From contig JAPDPK010000015.1 of assembly GCA_031772115.1 (NCBI GenBank), positions 2,434,001 through 2,498,000 of the forward strand: a stretch of 64,000 bases of DNA. Reading direction: 5' to 3'. This DNA comes from Heritiera littoralis. Its lineage: Eukaryota; Streptophyta; Magnoliopsida; Malvales; Malvaceae. A program made the position numbers and the translations under genes. The notes under the pieces were generated by a model. It searched no databases, was not told the origin of the DNA, and saw only the letters and a program-made list of their open reading frames with translations. Positions 34,064-45,416 of the stretch are shown here, piece by piece; position 1 is the first letter of the stretch, and every line of letters starts with the position of its first letter.

Positions 34064-35169
34064 GCTACTTAATAAGGTAGTTCAATTATTCCTAAGAACA
34101 ACTATATTAATTGTTTCTCATTTAATTTCAACAAGTAAAATCGAGACATTATTTTGGTTTTATAGATTGTCTGACCTTTACTTTAGTAATGACTAATGAG
34201 TATACTGATGGCACTATTTTCTTTTTTGCACTAGAGTATTTTTCTTTCAATTTGCAATTTGGTTGTTAGGATGTGTATTTATGGGTGCTATATACACTTG
34301 GAGTATTTGTGGGTGTTTTGAAGCTTTACATGCATTAAAGCTTAAGGAGATTTTAGAAGTATGTTTTAGTTTCTTAATTTGGTTGTAAAGGCTTGTATGA
34401 CACATTCATCTTGTGTTTGTTAGGAATATGATCTGGTGTTCAATGGTTGAGTTCCTTTTAAGACTCTTAAATAATATAGGTTGAAAAATGCAGCAATCTA
34501 TTGCTCTGCGTGTGTGTGTGTGTTTTTTTTTGCGCAAACGTCCTACTACATATGCGGGATGATGGCCAATATCTTGACCAATTGTTCATCTTTGTTCATG
34601 TTTCTTAATGTTATCATCATTTTCAAGTTAATCTTATTCCAACTTGTATGGTCGTGCAAATATTATTTATCAGCAGAATATTACAAGACATAATATATTG
34701 TGCAAAAAAAAATCTTCTTATGTATGTTAGGTGTGACAGGATCTTAACATCATTTGTCATTATATGGATGTATGAGAAAATCTTCACAGAAGAAGAAACA
34801 AAATAAAAGAGGGATGGTTTCGAAGCAAGAAAGATCGTACTTGCATCAGCCATACAGTATCTTTGTCACTATTGCTCGAGGCATTATACACAGCAGCACC
34901 AGCTGAAGATAGTCTGTGGAGTACTCACCTTGAATGTGTAATTCATTGGCTGAATTCATCTCCACAGTGTGATTAATTATGAAAATCTTTTTTTTTTACA
35001 TCAATGTAGAACAAGTACCACACATTCTAAAATAAAAAATAGGGCAGTTTCAAAAGCCAATTACAGAGCAGACAGCTATCCCGAGAAAAATGACAAGAAA
35101 AAATAAACTAAACCTCTATGAATACGAGATTATCCATGCACATATTCGCATCCGTTGTGAACTTCAAAA
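34064..35169. other. Non-coding stretch
   Basis: T-rich, intron-like DNA with a short (TG)n run at about 34509-34521. Small open frames here have no recognisable motif. Confidence 0.6.
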
Positions 35170-36561
35170 TGTTGGATTATGCCCTTAGAACCATTCATTA
35201 GATGATTGACTTTGGCATTTTTTTTATGTATCATGACAATTTATTTATTATAGTTCATTATTATATTTGTCTTATAACTGCGTAATGTAATCTTATATGA
35301 TAATGTCCTTAGAATAGTAATAACACACTATTCTTAAAATATCCCTAGTCAAGTATTATTGTGAACAAGGATAACAATGATACGATAAGACTAGTATGTG
35401 GTTGACTGATGACCATTGTCATGGATATAGGATATCAAGTCATCACATAGGTACATGTTAGAGAACTATGTACTGGATCGACCCTCCATGAGAACGCTAC
35501 ATGGATTGTTATATGAGTGTCATAAGCGATTCTCATAGTGATGATGGTGTATGTGATCCTTTGACTTGAGATTATCAGAGATCCCAACATAGAGAATTGC
35601 ATACTTTAATGCTGCTAGATGTCATTCGTAACAGGATGGACTATAAAGGTAGTAATTGGGTATTCCTTGATCTATGTAGAGGGATGTTGAATGATCAAGA
35701 TAGGATTTATCCCTCTTATATAACAAGAGTGATGTCTTGGGCCCTTTGATAGAGTGAGACTAAGAAATGCATGGCCGTGCTCGAATATGTCAATATGGGA
35801 TATTGATTTTATTTGTTAAATTAGTCTACTCAAGAATCAAGAAACGCTGATTAGACTATACAAGTGTGACACATTCCATGACTTGTGTCTAATCAAGACA
35901 TCAAAGGATAAAGGGATTAGACTACACGGTAACATCTATCACGAGTAAGGTTAAGTCGAGTCATTGACATTCTCGTTACATGGGTAGCAATGATGTGTTG
36001 CTAGATACCGCTCATTGCCTATGACAATTTTGTCATTGCCATTGTTTTGAGAACCTATTGGGTTGCACACTTAGAACGGATCAATGAGGAGCTTAATTAA
36101 TCCTATTCTGAATTGGATTAAGGATATAACTAATCCTATTCTGAATTGGATTAAGGATATAACTAATCCTATTCTAAGTAGGATTAGAGTTCTGTTTGAC
36201 AGTAAATTTTAGGGTAAAATTTACTGCCTATAAAAGGATGTTTTGTGTTTTCTGAAAAAAAGCCGTACAATTAAACAGAAAAAAAATATTCTTTTAATCG
36301 AAGCTAGCAATTCGGTTATAAGGAATCAAAAACGCTTTTTAAGGCTTCTGATCGTGAGACGTTCAAGAGTCGTGAGATCCGTTCGTGTGGATACCATAGA
36401 GGCAGGAACGAAAAGTTGTTGCTTGTGACTCGACCAACGACAGAAAATCAGAGAAAACGTTAGGTAAAATCTCGAAATCCTAATCAGGCAACTCTCCGAA
36501 TCGATCCTCGTGGAGGCCGAATGATTTAAATTTCGCTACGTGTTTGTGTCAGCTTCCTTCA
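35170..36561 (+). mobile_element. Solo LTR E
   Basis: TGTTGGATTATGCCC...CCTTCA, 1,392 bp, is flanked by CAAAA (35165-35169) and CAGAA (36562-36566), a duplication with one mismatch. A second copy (F) of identical length lies at 55026. It contains CCTATAAAAGG at about 36229 and three 33-bp repeats. The family is probably Ty1/copia from its size and ends, but no internal sequence is present. Confidence 0.85.
36098..36188. repeat. 33-bp tandem repeat, three copies
   Basis: TAATCCTATTCTGAATTGGA starts copies at 36098, 36131 and 36164. Each is itself an inverted repeat (AATCC...GGATT), so hairpins can form. The same three copies occur in LTR F. Confidence 0.93.
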
Positions 36562-37284
36562 CAGAAAGTGTGTTGTAGTCATAGACACCAAATCTTTAGC
36601 ACTTGGTAAACTCGTCTAGATCATCAATATATATATCTAAAATCTCAAAGCTGAAAGATACCTACAACACTCCCAATAATTGGTAAGCAATTCAAAAGTT
36701 TCGATTTGATTATTCATTTTTGGAAATTCAGAGTTTAAGGCAATCAGGTTTGACTTTTTCGTGCCTGAATATGCCATAGAATTATGATAGAAGCCATTGC
36801 CACAACAAGATTAGCCAAATACTTCTCTTGGGTTTAGGTTCGGGTGTTGGTCCAAATTTTACTTCATAAATCTCCTTTTTGCCTCTGGCAATATAGCCTT
36901 ATCATGTTCTGCAAGCAACCTTGCAATGCGTTTCTTCAGGAGCATATTTGTGAGCCTTTAAAAAGTCTTCCTGTGCAGCATCTGTACCGTTTGGGTTTGC
37001 CTGAGTTCTGCTTTGGCCTTCCAATGACTGAACATAGCTTTCACATTATTTTCATCCTCTGATAATATCTGATAGCCAAGCGAGGATGTTGCTAAAATAC
37101 CAAAAGTTATCAAGTCCAAGAGGAAGAGAATCTTGATATCTCTAAGATGTTTTTTACAACTGAAATTCTAATCCAAGTATCATAAACTGGTCAAATGTGT
37201 AAGAACCCAATCAACTAAAGAAATAGATTCAAGATGAATGCAAGCCTGTGGTGACTGTGTAGTGCTCATAGTAAACCCAACATG
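36562..37284 (-). other. Unassigned DNA with a coding-like minus-strand piece
   Basis: On the minus strand about 37070-36850 reads KAMFSHWKAKAELRQ...MLLKKRIARLLAEHDKAI, a charged helical-looking stretch broken by one stop. It looks like a decayed exon but I cannot name it. A TA run lies at about 36629-36640. The rest shows nothing recognisable. Confidence 0.35.
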
Positions 37285-37520
37285 GTGAATGGCAAAGAGT
37301 GAACACCCGGAATAATGATTCCATACTTACAACTAGAAGTATCAATATTTTGGTAATAGTCCCATGGTACTGGTTGTTGAATCAGCAATCTTTTACAAAG
37401 GGCTATCTGCAGATTACAAGTCTTGTCCCGAGATACATTAGCACCACAGTAATATTTAATATACCAATGGAGGCTAGATACAATTTCAATTGCTGTGGTA
37501 CCTTTAATTCTGGAACAGGA
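37285..37520 (-). pseudogene. Alpha-N-acetylglucosaminidase (NAGLU) gene fragment
   Basis: The minus strand reads IKGTTAIEIVSSLHWYIKYY, then DKTCNLQIA and QQPVPWDYYQN. This matches the N-terminal part of plant alpha-N-acetylglucosaminidase, a glycoside hydrolase of the heparan-sulfate-degrading NAGLU family. Similarity ends just after DTSS, at the donor-like AGTT|GTAAGTATG (about 37326), which suggests exon followed by original intron. Only about 65 codons remain, so it is a captured or decayed fragment. Confidence 0.8.
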
Positions 37521-38099
37521 GAAAAATCAGCAACCAAAATGCCAAAACAGTAAACATTTCCCAATCTTCATAAACAGAAGAGAAAGAGAAGAAAAGAAGA
37601 CGATTTCAAGCCCTTTGTCTCATCCTATTAATCAGGAATACCATTATCAATGCTTTAGGCTATGTCACTATTCAAAATTGAGAAGGTTTTAAGCCTAAAA
37701 TCAATTGAAAGAACATTAGACACGCTTAAAGGACAAATCTTTTAAGTGACCAAGTCCCAGAAGTTTTTGATCAGTACACATAGGCAAACAAGGATAGGCA
37801 CCCTCACACTCAATAATGATGATATTATAATCTTAAACAAGAAGTGATTTGAACGTTCATTATCTCCTGTCCATCTTGTGTAGAGCCATTCTAATTTTCT
37901 GTAAAAAGAAAAAAACCTTGTCCACCACAAACGTCCTGATATTGCAAGTGAAAACCCAAATTGTCATAGATAATAACAATAAGAACAATAGAAGGTTGAA
38001 ATTATACCACTTTTTCCTGAAGCCAATGGCTCATTTTTTGTTTAAGTCGGCCTACTTATGATGCAGCCTGAAATGAAGCTCTTCAATAATGAACTCACA
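37521..38099. other. Unassigned stretch
   Basis: Multiple stops in all frames. The minus strand has a short hydrophobic stretch near 37920-38040 (LLLFLLLLSMTIWVF) that could be a decayed membrane segment. Nothing is identified. Confidence 0.4.
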
Positions 38100-38420
38100 C
38101 AGCTGATAAATGCCAAAATTATCAAGACTTTCTAGAAATTTCAAAATAGAACAGAGAGGAATGAAGAGAGAAATTGTAATAACTGTTAAGAGGAGAGAGT
38201 AATGTTTGTTGTGAATATTTTCATACCTCATTTCACAAAGTCAGTACATGTATAATCAGCTAAAATGCTGACTAGGCATAGGTGCTTTTAACTAATTTTT
38301 AAATCATGTTTTAACTAAACATTTAACTAAATTAATAGCCCATTTGGCTTGTATCAAATCCGCCTCCCTTCAAAACATTCTTATCCTTAAGTATGAAATC
38401 CCGAAAAAATTTTGCAACAC
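38100..38420 (-). pseudogene. 3' end of a Ty3/gypsy pol with adjoining LTR remnant
   Basis: The minus strand reads FFRDFILKDKNVLKGGG, the typical tail of a gypsy polyprotein (FxLEDKxxLKGGG). A purine-rich AAGGGAGGCGG follows, then an LTR-like segment rich in TTAGTTAAA (about 38335 downward to 38100). No second LTR could be paired with it. Confidence 0.5.
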
Positions 38421-38489
38421 TAGTGTGCTCCCTCACATGGCTCCAGCAATAATAAGCTCTTCCTTGGTGTCTTGGGAATTTGTTGCGGA

Positions 38490-38865
38490 AAATGCTCCAA
38501 TCCATCATTTGTAAGCCGTTGTAGCAACTTCTCCCCAAGTGACTTAATATTAAACACTCCACCAAGATACTCATTAGTTGCCTGAATCCTCTCATTAAGA
38601 CTTGCATTTGAGAGAAGATTCCCCTTGTAAATAGCTACTGTCAAGATAACCGCAAGAAGATTTGTGAAGCTGATTAAAATGGACATAGCCCGGATATGGT
38701 TCATGCTTACGTTAAACTGATTTTGAAACATCCTAGCTCTCTGATCGCACATACTAGCTTGTGCCTCCTTCCTTTTTTCATTGGCTTGAGAGCTCTTATA
38801 ATAGAACGCTACGATCTAACCAATTAACATATGGAAACAAGAGCTTTCTCAACCAAGTTTTGGTA
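38490..38865 (-). pseudogene. Cytokinin-receptor histidine kinase (AHK/CRE1 type) fragment, CHASE region
   Basis: The minus strand reads SQANEKRKEAQ, then SMCDQRARMFQNQFNVSMNH and AMSILIS, the start of the CHASE (cytokinin-binding) domain of plant AHK receptors. A further CHASE-like piece (NERIQATNEYLGGVFNIKSL, about 38625-38540) follows after a gap. The closest type by its SSQANEKRKE lead-in is CRE1/AHK4. Kinase and receiver domains are absent. It lies between the UPL5 fragment and a gypsy tail, on the same strand. Confidence 0.85.
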
Positions 38866-39152
38866 ACTCTCTTGCAACCACTATACTGGCAGTAGTACTG
38901 TTAGGTCTTGAAGCTATAGCTTGAGATTTTATTCCAGCATTTGAACCACTTGTTACCATTATCACCATGGAGACCAGCCTTTGCATCCTTCAATTCACCA
39001 TTAATGAACTAGTTCATGGAAATTCTAGATGCTTTCAAGCAACATAACATGCAAAGCAAATGCCCCACCTTTAAATCAAACCCAAGTACGTGGAGCAAAC
39101 TTATCCAAGGAACACTGACCAATTCCCAGCTAATTCTTGAGGAAACAACCAA
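38866..39152. other. Unassigned stretch between gene fragments
   Basis: Broken frames on both strands. The minus strand just upstream of the AHK piece may be decayed N-terminal receptor sequence, but I cannot confirm it. Confidence 0.35.
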
Positions 39153-39584
39153 TTATAAGAAGAATATACGATCAAAGACAACACACACTTGTACTTCATG
39201 CATCAATGCTAATGTAATCACACAACAAGAAAACATAAAATACTCACGGTGCAAAGTATCCACCTTTGATACAGGATTATGAAAAAATATTCTACAATCA
39301 TTTGAGCAAGGCACAAAAAAGGTGTTCTCTGGATTGACTACAGCTCGGCACACCAAGAAAATCCACTCGCTCAGTACACCAAGGCTAGTAACTTCTCCAA
39401 TTTCAAATCTAATGAATAGAAGTCTATGCAGTGATGTAGGTTCGACACGGACCGTGTATTCAAATGATTCTACCAATAACTGAGACCTGTCAATGAGCAT
39501 TTCATACAATTCCTCATAATCTTCTTTTAACTTAGGAAACATCATCATGGCCACTTGCCTCCTCGATTCAAAATCAGTCTCCAA
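39153..39584 (-). pseudogene. UPL5-type HECT E3 ubiquitin ligase fragment
   Basis: A 143-codon minus-strand open frame carries LKEDYEELYEMLIDRSQLL, EWIFLVCRAV, NPENTFFVPCSND and NPVSKVD...HREYF, ending with ALMHEVQVCVVFDRIFFL. This order matches the beginning of the HECT domain of plant UPL5, which attaches ubiquitin to its targets. The catalytic Cys lobe and the ubiquitin-like N-terminus are missing. The frame stops where an intron could begin. A captured or decayed exon, not a working ligase. Confidence 0.85.
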
Positions 39585-39862
39585 CTATTCTTTTCATAAT
39601 TAACTTCAGTAACCCAAATGAAATGGAGACTTGGGTAGCATCAACTGCTGTGGCAAATCCTGCACTTATATGGACCATAATTGTATTAGGCATCAAGACA
39701 GATTTCTTAGGCATCAAGACAGATTTCTTAGGCATCACTATGAGTCAAACAACTGCATGGACAGCCACAGCCTAAAATGGTGATAATTTTTTTATGTGTT
39801 CCTTCCATATCCCTAAAAGAACATTTGCTACCATGCCCGACATCCCAATTTATGGACAATGA
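39585..39862. other. Unassigned stretch with a 21-bp tandem repeat
   Basis: TTAGGCATCAAGACAGATTTC repeats at 39686, 39707 and (partly) 39728. The rest is unrecognised. Confidence 0.6.
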
Positions 39863-40170
39863 TTAAGGGTGGAGATTTTTGGCAAAAACAACTTGTGCTA
39901 GTGCTGCCTGGGCTGTCACCATAGCAGTTGTGTGGTCTTCACTTCTGTGTAACCACCTTTTTCTAGAATTAGAAAAAACCATGGATCTATCCCTAATAAA
40001 ACACTGATTATCATTGTCTCCACTAGCCAACTGTTGACCTGAGGAAACACAATTCAGGCCACAAATCTCCAAATGATGTCCCCTATAGCTTTCAACAATT
40101 TGTTTCTTGGACCCTAAAATCACTTTTAATAATTTTAGAATCAAATGCTCCAGCAGCAAATGTCACATTT
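39863..40170 (-). pseudogene. CDC20 (APC/C activator, WD40) fragment
   Basis: The minus strand shows FDSKIIKSDFRV, a frame change, then VESYRGHHLEICGLN, SGQQLASGDNDN, DRSM and WLHRSEDHTTAM. This is the order of plant CDC20 WD40 repeats (IINNDVR...VETYRGH...CGLKWS...QQLASGGNDN...LEDHTAAV). CDC20 activates the anaphase-promoting complex. Only about two blades remain, with changed WD residues, so no function is expected. Confidence 0.85.
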
Positions 40171-40800
40171 CTAAACTGAATGAAAACATCCACTACAACA
40201 CTACCATCAAGCACAACATTGGAGATGATTGCATTTTGCATCACCACTCTTGACAGGCACTTCTTTAGACACTTTCATTGCTTCATCTCTAGGTCTTATT
40301 TTTGAATACATATCAAAACAACTAGACCCACCAAGTGATGCATGTACGATTTTCTAGCAAGACATCAAGGAAAGAGCAGAAAAGATCAAGGGCAAGCAGC
40401 TTGAGAAAGAAGGGAGAACAAGCCACGAGCTTTACTGATCAAGAACGTAGTAGAGCAAAAAATGGGAGAAAAGAAGAAGAAAAAGAAGATAGAAAGAGTT
40501 TGAGAAAAAAAAAAACCATCTGTATTATTCATTGATCCCCTCTAAGTATTTCATCTATGAATCTTTATATCAGTTAAATAGAAATGACAACTATCAACTT
40601 CTGTGTAAACAACTCAAACAACTAACTAGCTTAACTAACTCTTACTATTAACCAACTCTTTCACCAATAGTCTTTATTATAACTTCTGGCTCAGCAATTA
40701 ATCCTAGCTCTTGAACTTCAACTCCAACCCTGAACATTAACCACACATCGATTCATCCTCCATAAAAGAAGCATTGTCCTCAAGGCTGATGACTTTGAGT
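40171..40800 (-). repeat. Possible gypsy LTR and pol-end remnant
   Basis: On the minus strand LEDNASFMEDES (about 40780-40750) resembles the LEDK... end of a gypsy polyprotein. After it come an LTR-like stretch rich in TTAGTTA words, a (A/G)-rich promoter-like part and a pyrimidine-rich leader down to about 40330. Similar LTR character is seen at 56423-56720. No second copy was matched. Confidence 0.35.
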
Positions 40801-41418
40801 CTGACCGATCATCATAAAATATCATTTTACAGTAGATGCTCCAATTTCGGAGATAGTGACCATCACTAACATGGAGAGCTTTTGAACATCTAATCTATTG
40901 TAGAAGACTTTTGCATAATCATCAAGCTAGGGGTGAAATTCATTCAAAATCATTGAAATGTTAATAATAATATAATCATTAAAATGTTAATCAAGTATTT
41001 TAATGTCTTTTTAGCTTTCATTTTCCTCTTTTAATCTTTGTCAATGATTTCTTTTCTTGGAAAAATCAAAATAATTGGCAATTCACGTTCAAATCACAAA
41101 TAATAAAATCATTTGTCATTTGTTGCATTTGTGACTATTGCTCTGCTTAGCCTAAAAAATTTTTGGCATGGTTTCCCTAAAAATCAGACATTCCCCTTAA
41201 ATTTACATCTGCAAAAGAACATTGCTGCATTCTCAAACCTCAAGCAAGAGGGTCAAAATGGTAAGTTCAACATGATAATCCATTTAAGACATAATAATCC
41301 ATGTAACTACATAAATTCATTTTAGCTAAGCATTGTATCTAAACAATTTCAACATACAAAGTCTCTTATCATACTCAATCAACATCCTAAGAAAAGCATT
41401 CATATAATTCCAAGCTAG
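40801..41418. other. Non-coding stretch
   Basis: No recognisable gene, repeat array or terminal structure. Confidence 0.6.
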
Positions 41419-41590
41419 TTAGAGCCACCAAGGAAGGATTTTGACATAGATTTTTCTTTTTCGTGCTGTCAGCACATGAGAAGAGAAAGTTAGTTTTTGA
41501 CGTATCATAATTCCAATCCTAACTATCTCTTCTTTCGTCAAACCTTTCATGTCATGCTTTGAAAACAAATTAATCACCCTCATCTTTCTT
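41419..41590 (-). pseudogene. Possible inverted reverse-transcriptase N-terminal piece
   Basis: The minus strand reads LTKEEIVRIGIMIRQ...FSSHVLTARKRKI. This resembles the segment that normally lies just before CIDY in gypsy RT (E-I-x-R...IIRPS...FSSPVLLVRKK). It directly abuts, in opposite orientation, the plus-strand AWRMCIDYQ of gypsy-2. The likeness is weak and could be chance. Confidence 0.3.
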
Positions 41591-43210
41591 GAAGCATGGA
41601 GAATGTGCATTGATTACCAAGAGCTGAACAAGATCATTGTCAAAGATAAGTACCCAATACCCGTTATCGAAGAGTTGCTAAATGAGTTATATGAAGCTAC
41701 TGTATTTTCTAAAATGGATTTAAGATCTAGTTATCACTAGATTAGGTTTTACCTTTCTGACATCTATAAAACAACAGTCAAAACTCATGACGGGCATTAT
41801 GGGTTTTTGGTCATGCCATTTGGCCTCACCAACGCCCCAGCCACTTTCCAAAGACCCATGAATGATGTTTTCAAACCTTTCTTAAGGAAATTTGCACTTT
41901 TTTTATGACATCTTGGTTTATAGTAAATCCTTGCAAGAATATGTGCAGCACTTGGAATTCACTTTTCAGCTGTTGCAACAACATGCCTTACTAGTGAAGA
42001 GCAGCAAGTGCTCCTTTGCTTAAAGGTCAGTAGAGTACCATGGTCATTTCATATCTAGATAAGGAGTATCTACAGAGACCCCAAGAAAATTGAAGTTGTC
42101 CAGCAATGGCCTCAACCAAGAACGGTGAGTCAGTTAATAGGATTCTTGGGATTGACTGGATACTACAGAAGACTTGTGAGAGACTATGGCTTTATAAGCA
42201 AACCATTGACTGATTCATTGAAAAAGGATCATTTTCATTGGTCTGATAAAGCTTCTACAACATTCCAGCAGCTTAAACAAGCAATGGTTTCACCACCATT
42301 ACTTGCTTTGCCAGATTTCTCAAAGGAGTTCATAGTGTTGACAGATGTAAGTAGTACAGGTATAGGGGTTGTTTTGATGCAAGTCAACCATTCTCTAGCC
42401 TTTATTAGCAAATCTCTTTCTGGTAGGCATAAAAAACTTTCAATTTATAAGAAAGAGCTATTTACAATTGTGTATGCTATTAATAAGTGGCATCACTACT
42501 TGTACGAGAGACATTTCTGCATCAAAACTGACCATTAGAGCTTGAGGCGTTTGTTGCAATAGATAGTTTCATATCAAGGCCAACATTCTTGGCTTACTAA
42601 ACTCATTAGGTACAATTATGAAATCTGTTATAAGAAAGGGAAGGAAAACAAAGTTGCTAATGCTCTTTTTAAGATGAAATTTGGTGAATTAATAACAATG
42701 GCAGTTTCTAGTATTTTTGGTGATTTGATCAAGGTAATACAGCAAAGTTGGGTGGATGATCCTAAGCTGCATGAGCTTATATCCTAGTTGAAGCAACAGA
42801 CACTATCTAAATAAGCTTATACTTGGGTTAATAATCAACTTACCAGAGAGGAAGACTAGTAGTAAGCAACAATTGGGCACAAGTCAAACTCATTAAGCTC
42901 TTCCATAAAGGTATTTTGGGAGGGCACCCTAGAATGTAAGCCACTGTCAAGAGGCTATCTACCTTATTCTTTTGGTTTGGCATGGAAAAGAAAGTGAGGC
43001 CGTTTATAAGGAAGTGCGATGTATGCCAAAGGTTTAACATGAAGCTACTGCGCCAATTAGGTTGTTGTAGCCCTTACCTATTCCAAACAATGCTTAGACT
43101 CAGATTACTATAGATTTTATAGAGGGATTGCCTCTATCTGAGAAAAAAATGTGCTATGGGTAGTTGTGGACAACTTGACCAAATATGCCCATTTTGTTGG
43201 GCTTAAACAC
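41591..43210 (+). pseudogene. gypsy-2, part 1: RT, RNase H and start of integrase
   Basis: RT starts at AWRMCIDYQELNK and continues FSKMDLRSSYH (then a stop), GFLVMPFGLTNAPATFQ. The FxDD box region (about 41905) is frameshifted. RNase H shows FLGLTGYYRRLV, KEFIVLTDVSSTGIGVVLMQ and FIKTDH-like words in the frame 42125-42538. Integrase begins near 43020 (CDVCQ-like) and reaches TKYAHFVGLKH before LTR C interrupts at 43211. Gag and protease are absent. Its type is a gypsy other than G, perhaps Reina-like. Confidence 0.9.
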
Positions 43211-43603
43211 TGTAACGACTTTTTATACAGAAAATACAAATCAAATTTATCCTTTTTCACTTACTTGGTTAGGCTGTACGTAATGTCACTAATCAATTCT
43301 TAAGCTAACTTTATATTAGCTAAGTTAATATCCTTTAATTACCTTAGGTCCCAGTCAAATTCTCTCACTAAGCATGCATTTACAATTTCGAATCATTCTA
43401 CTTGACTAAATATATCTCCACCCAAGTTGCATGCATTGTTATAAACCATAAATATATCTTATACTTCCTTTAATTATATCCTCATACTATAAAAGTACAA
43501 GTCTGAATATAAAAGAGAATAATGTACATCACATACCTTCAAGAGAAGACAAAAACCTCGAGGACGTGTAGAACCCCTCGTACAAACTCTTACTACAAGT
43601 TAT

Positions 43604-44676
43604 CTGGAAAGTGGAGAAGGGGGGTGAGCTTATAAAGCCCAATAAAAAATATACATATATAAGAGACAAATATCGAATTTCTATATGCAAATTTCAAAAT
43701 ATTTATTAAAGCTCGAATACTGTAATTCATACAATTTAAAAATCAAATCATGCTTATACAATGCATCAGAAAGCATTTCATTTAAATTGAAACATAAACA
43801 ACTGAATTCCGAACATAATTCAAAATATATGTGCTTATCACATTTAGTTTCAATACGGATCGTCAAATCAAATCCTTTTCTGTTTCAAAATCCAAGTATC
43901 ACACATTCGAAATTCATATACGAAGATAAGCATGAAAAAGCATATACATACTAAGCTTGAGACATATTAGCGACTAATAATAATCATGCAGTTCAGATAT
44001 TCCTGTGAGGGAAAGTGCAAGTCGGAAAGACTTATGGCCATAGTCCAAAAGGGGTCCACAATGAGCACTGATCAGGTGTCAACTGGGCCTGCTGTGGACT
44101 GGATTAAGGTCACACAGCATCGGAAAATAAATAGCTACTGCGGATTGGATCAGGATCACACAGTAGTCAGAACGAATACCTACTGAGGACTGGATTAGGG
44201 TCACACAGTAGTCAGAACAATACTGCAATGACTTGGCTAGTCATGTCTCAATACATTTTATATATATTTTTCGAAATTCGAAATAGTATTTTTCGAGCTT
44301 TAGGAAAATTCACAAAAGAATTCATATATATTTCTTTCAAAAGCACATAAATCATACATGCTCATAATATCTTCACACCAATACCATTGGTTGATAATTT
44401 CCACGAGATTAATATCTCGGCTAAAAGTCTTGTAAGCAAATCAAAATCATAAGATTTAACTGTTTTCAAAATAAGCCTGCCAGATAATTTGCCATTTTCA
44501 AATAGTTTCTTAAGTTAAGCTTAAATCACAAAACCATTGTTTTTAATAAAAATCCGGTAGCATAATGGCTTATATTTCTTAAAACCCCTGCAAGAAAATA
44601 TAGTTTATATAACCACAAAGCAATTGATTTTAAAATTGCATCCAATATCTCTTACGTTCCGATATATATCTCTTAC
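43604..44676 (-). other. Predicted leader intron of LTR C
   Basis: Minus-strand donor TGAG|GTAAGAG (GT at 44676-44675) and acceptor CCACTTTCCAG ending at 43604, about 1.07 kb. The TGAGC...GCTCA module is degenerate here (TGAGC...GCCCA). Confidence 0.4.
44090..44225. repeat. ~45-bp tandem repeat, three copies
   Basis: GGATTAAGGTCACACAG and its variants begin copies at about 44101, 44147 and 44192, each followed by CAGTAGTCAGAAC-like sequence. It lies in the predicted intron of LTR C. Confidence 0.9.
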
Positions 44677-45052
44677 CTCACGCACTTAGCAAGTATCTTC
44701 TTTAAGTTTTCGAATCAAGGCTCAAGCTCCTAGCTGCTCCAAGTCACTACAAACCAAAATCATCACCGCCTCAAAACCAATCTTAATCATGTTTAATTAT
44801 CCACCAAAATCATATTTCTTAGAACGACAATTTAGTCGACTTCACTTCTATGTCAAAACTAATCCTTCATTATTGTACCAATAATATGTATAGTTATATA
44901 ATTATTTTGATATTGTCTCATTCCCAATATCTAGAAGTTCTCGTCTATCAACTATTGATCATATCTACTTACATATATTGTAACCTATACATATACTTAT
45001 ATACTTGCATCCAATTTAAATCCTGTATTAAAATTCATTCTTTATTATACAC

Positions 45053-45262
45053 TGTTGAAAGGAGAAAAATCTGGTTGATTTAAAAGAGAAAAATCTGCTG
45101 TAATTATAGGTCTGATTTATTCCTGATTTATAGTTTCCTAATTTGTAGATTCTTTTCATTATTTGTTTCCACGTAATTATCCTATTAAAAGGATATGTGT
45201 GTACTCTATTAGATACACATGAGAAATAAAAAATATCACTTTATTTCTCCTAGCCGTTAAGA
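45053..45262 (+). repeat. 5' LTR of copia-3
   Basis: 210 bp, followed at once by the primer-binding site. Contains ATTAAAAGGATATG, a weak TATA-like site. Confidence 0.95.
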
Positions 45263-45274
45263 TGGCATCAGAGC
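45263..45274 (+). other. Primer-binding site of copia-3
   Basis: TGGCATCAGAGC, one base from the Met-tRNA complement TGGTATCAGAGC. Confidence 0.9.
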
Positions 45275-45416
45275 TGGTGAACAGCTTTTAGGGTTTCCAC
45301 CACTACACAGCCGCTGCAAGACAGTCACCGGTCTTCTCTGATCAGCCCTCTATGGTCAGTCTTCTATCGTAATCAGAGATCAATAAGCCAACACAGGTGT
45401 GTTTAGTAAAGAGCAA

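Noticed and set aside
36844..37062. Plus-strand 72-codon frame as a gene
   Set aside because: The minus strand here looks more exon-like (charged, helical) and the plus frame has no motif.
38100..40800. One LTR retrotransposon with captured genes between two matching LTRs
   Set aside because: The LTR-like segments at 38100-38335 and 40330-40750 do not match each other by eye; left open in the findings.
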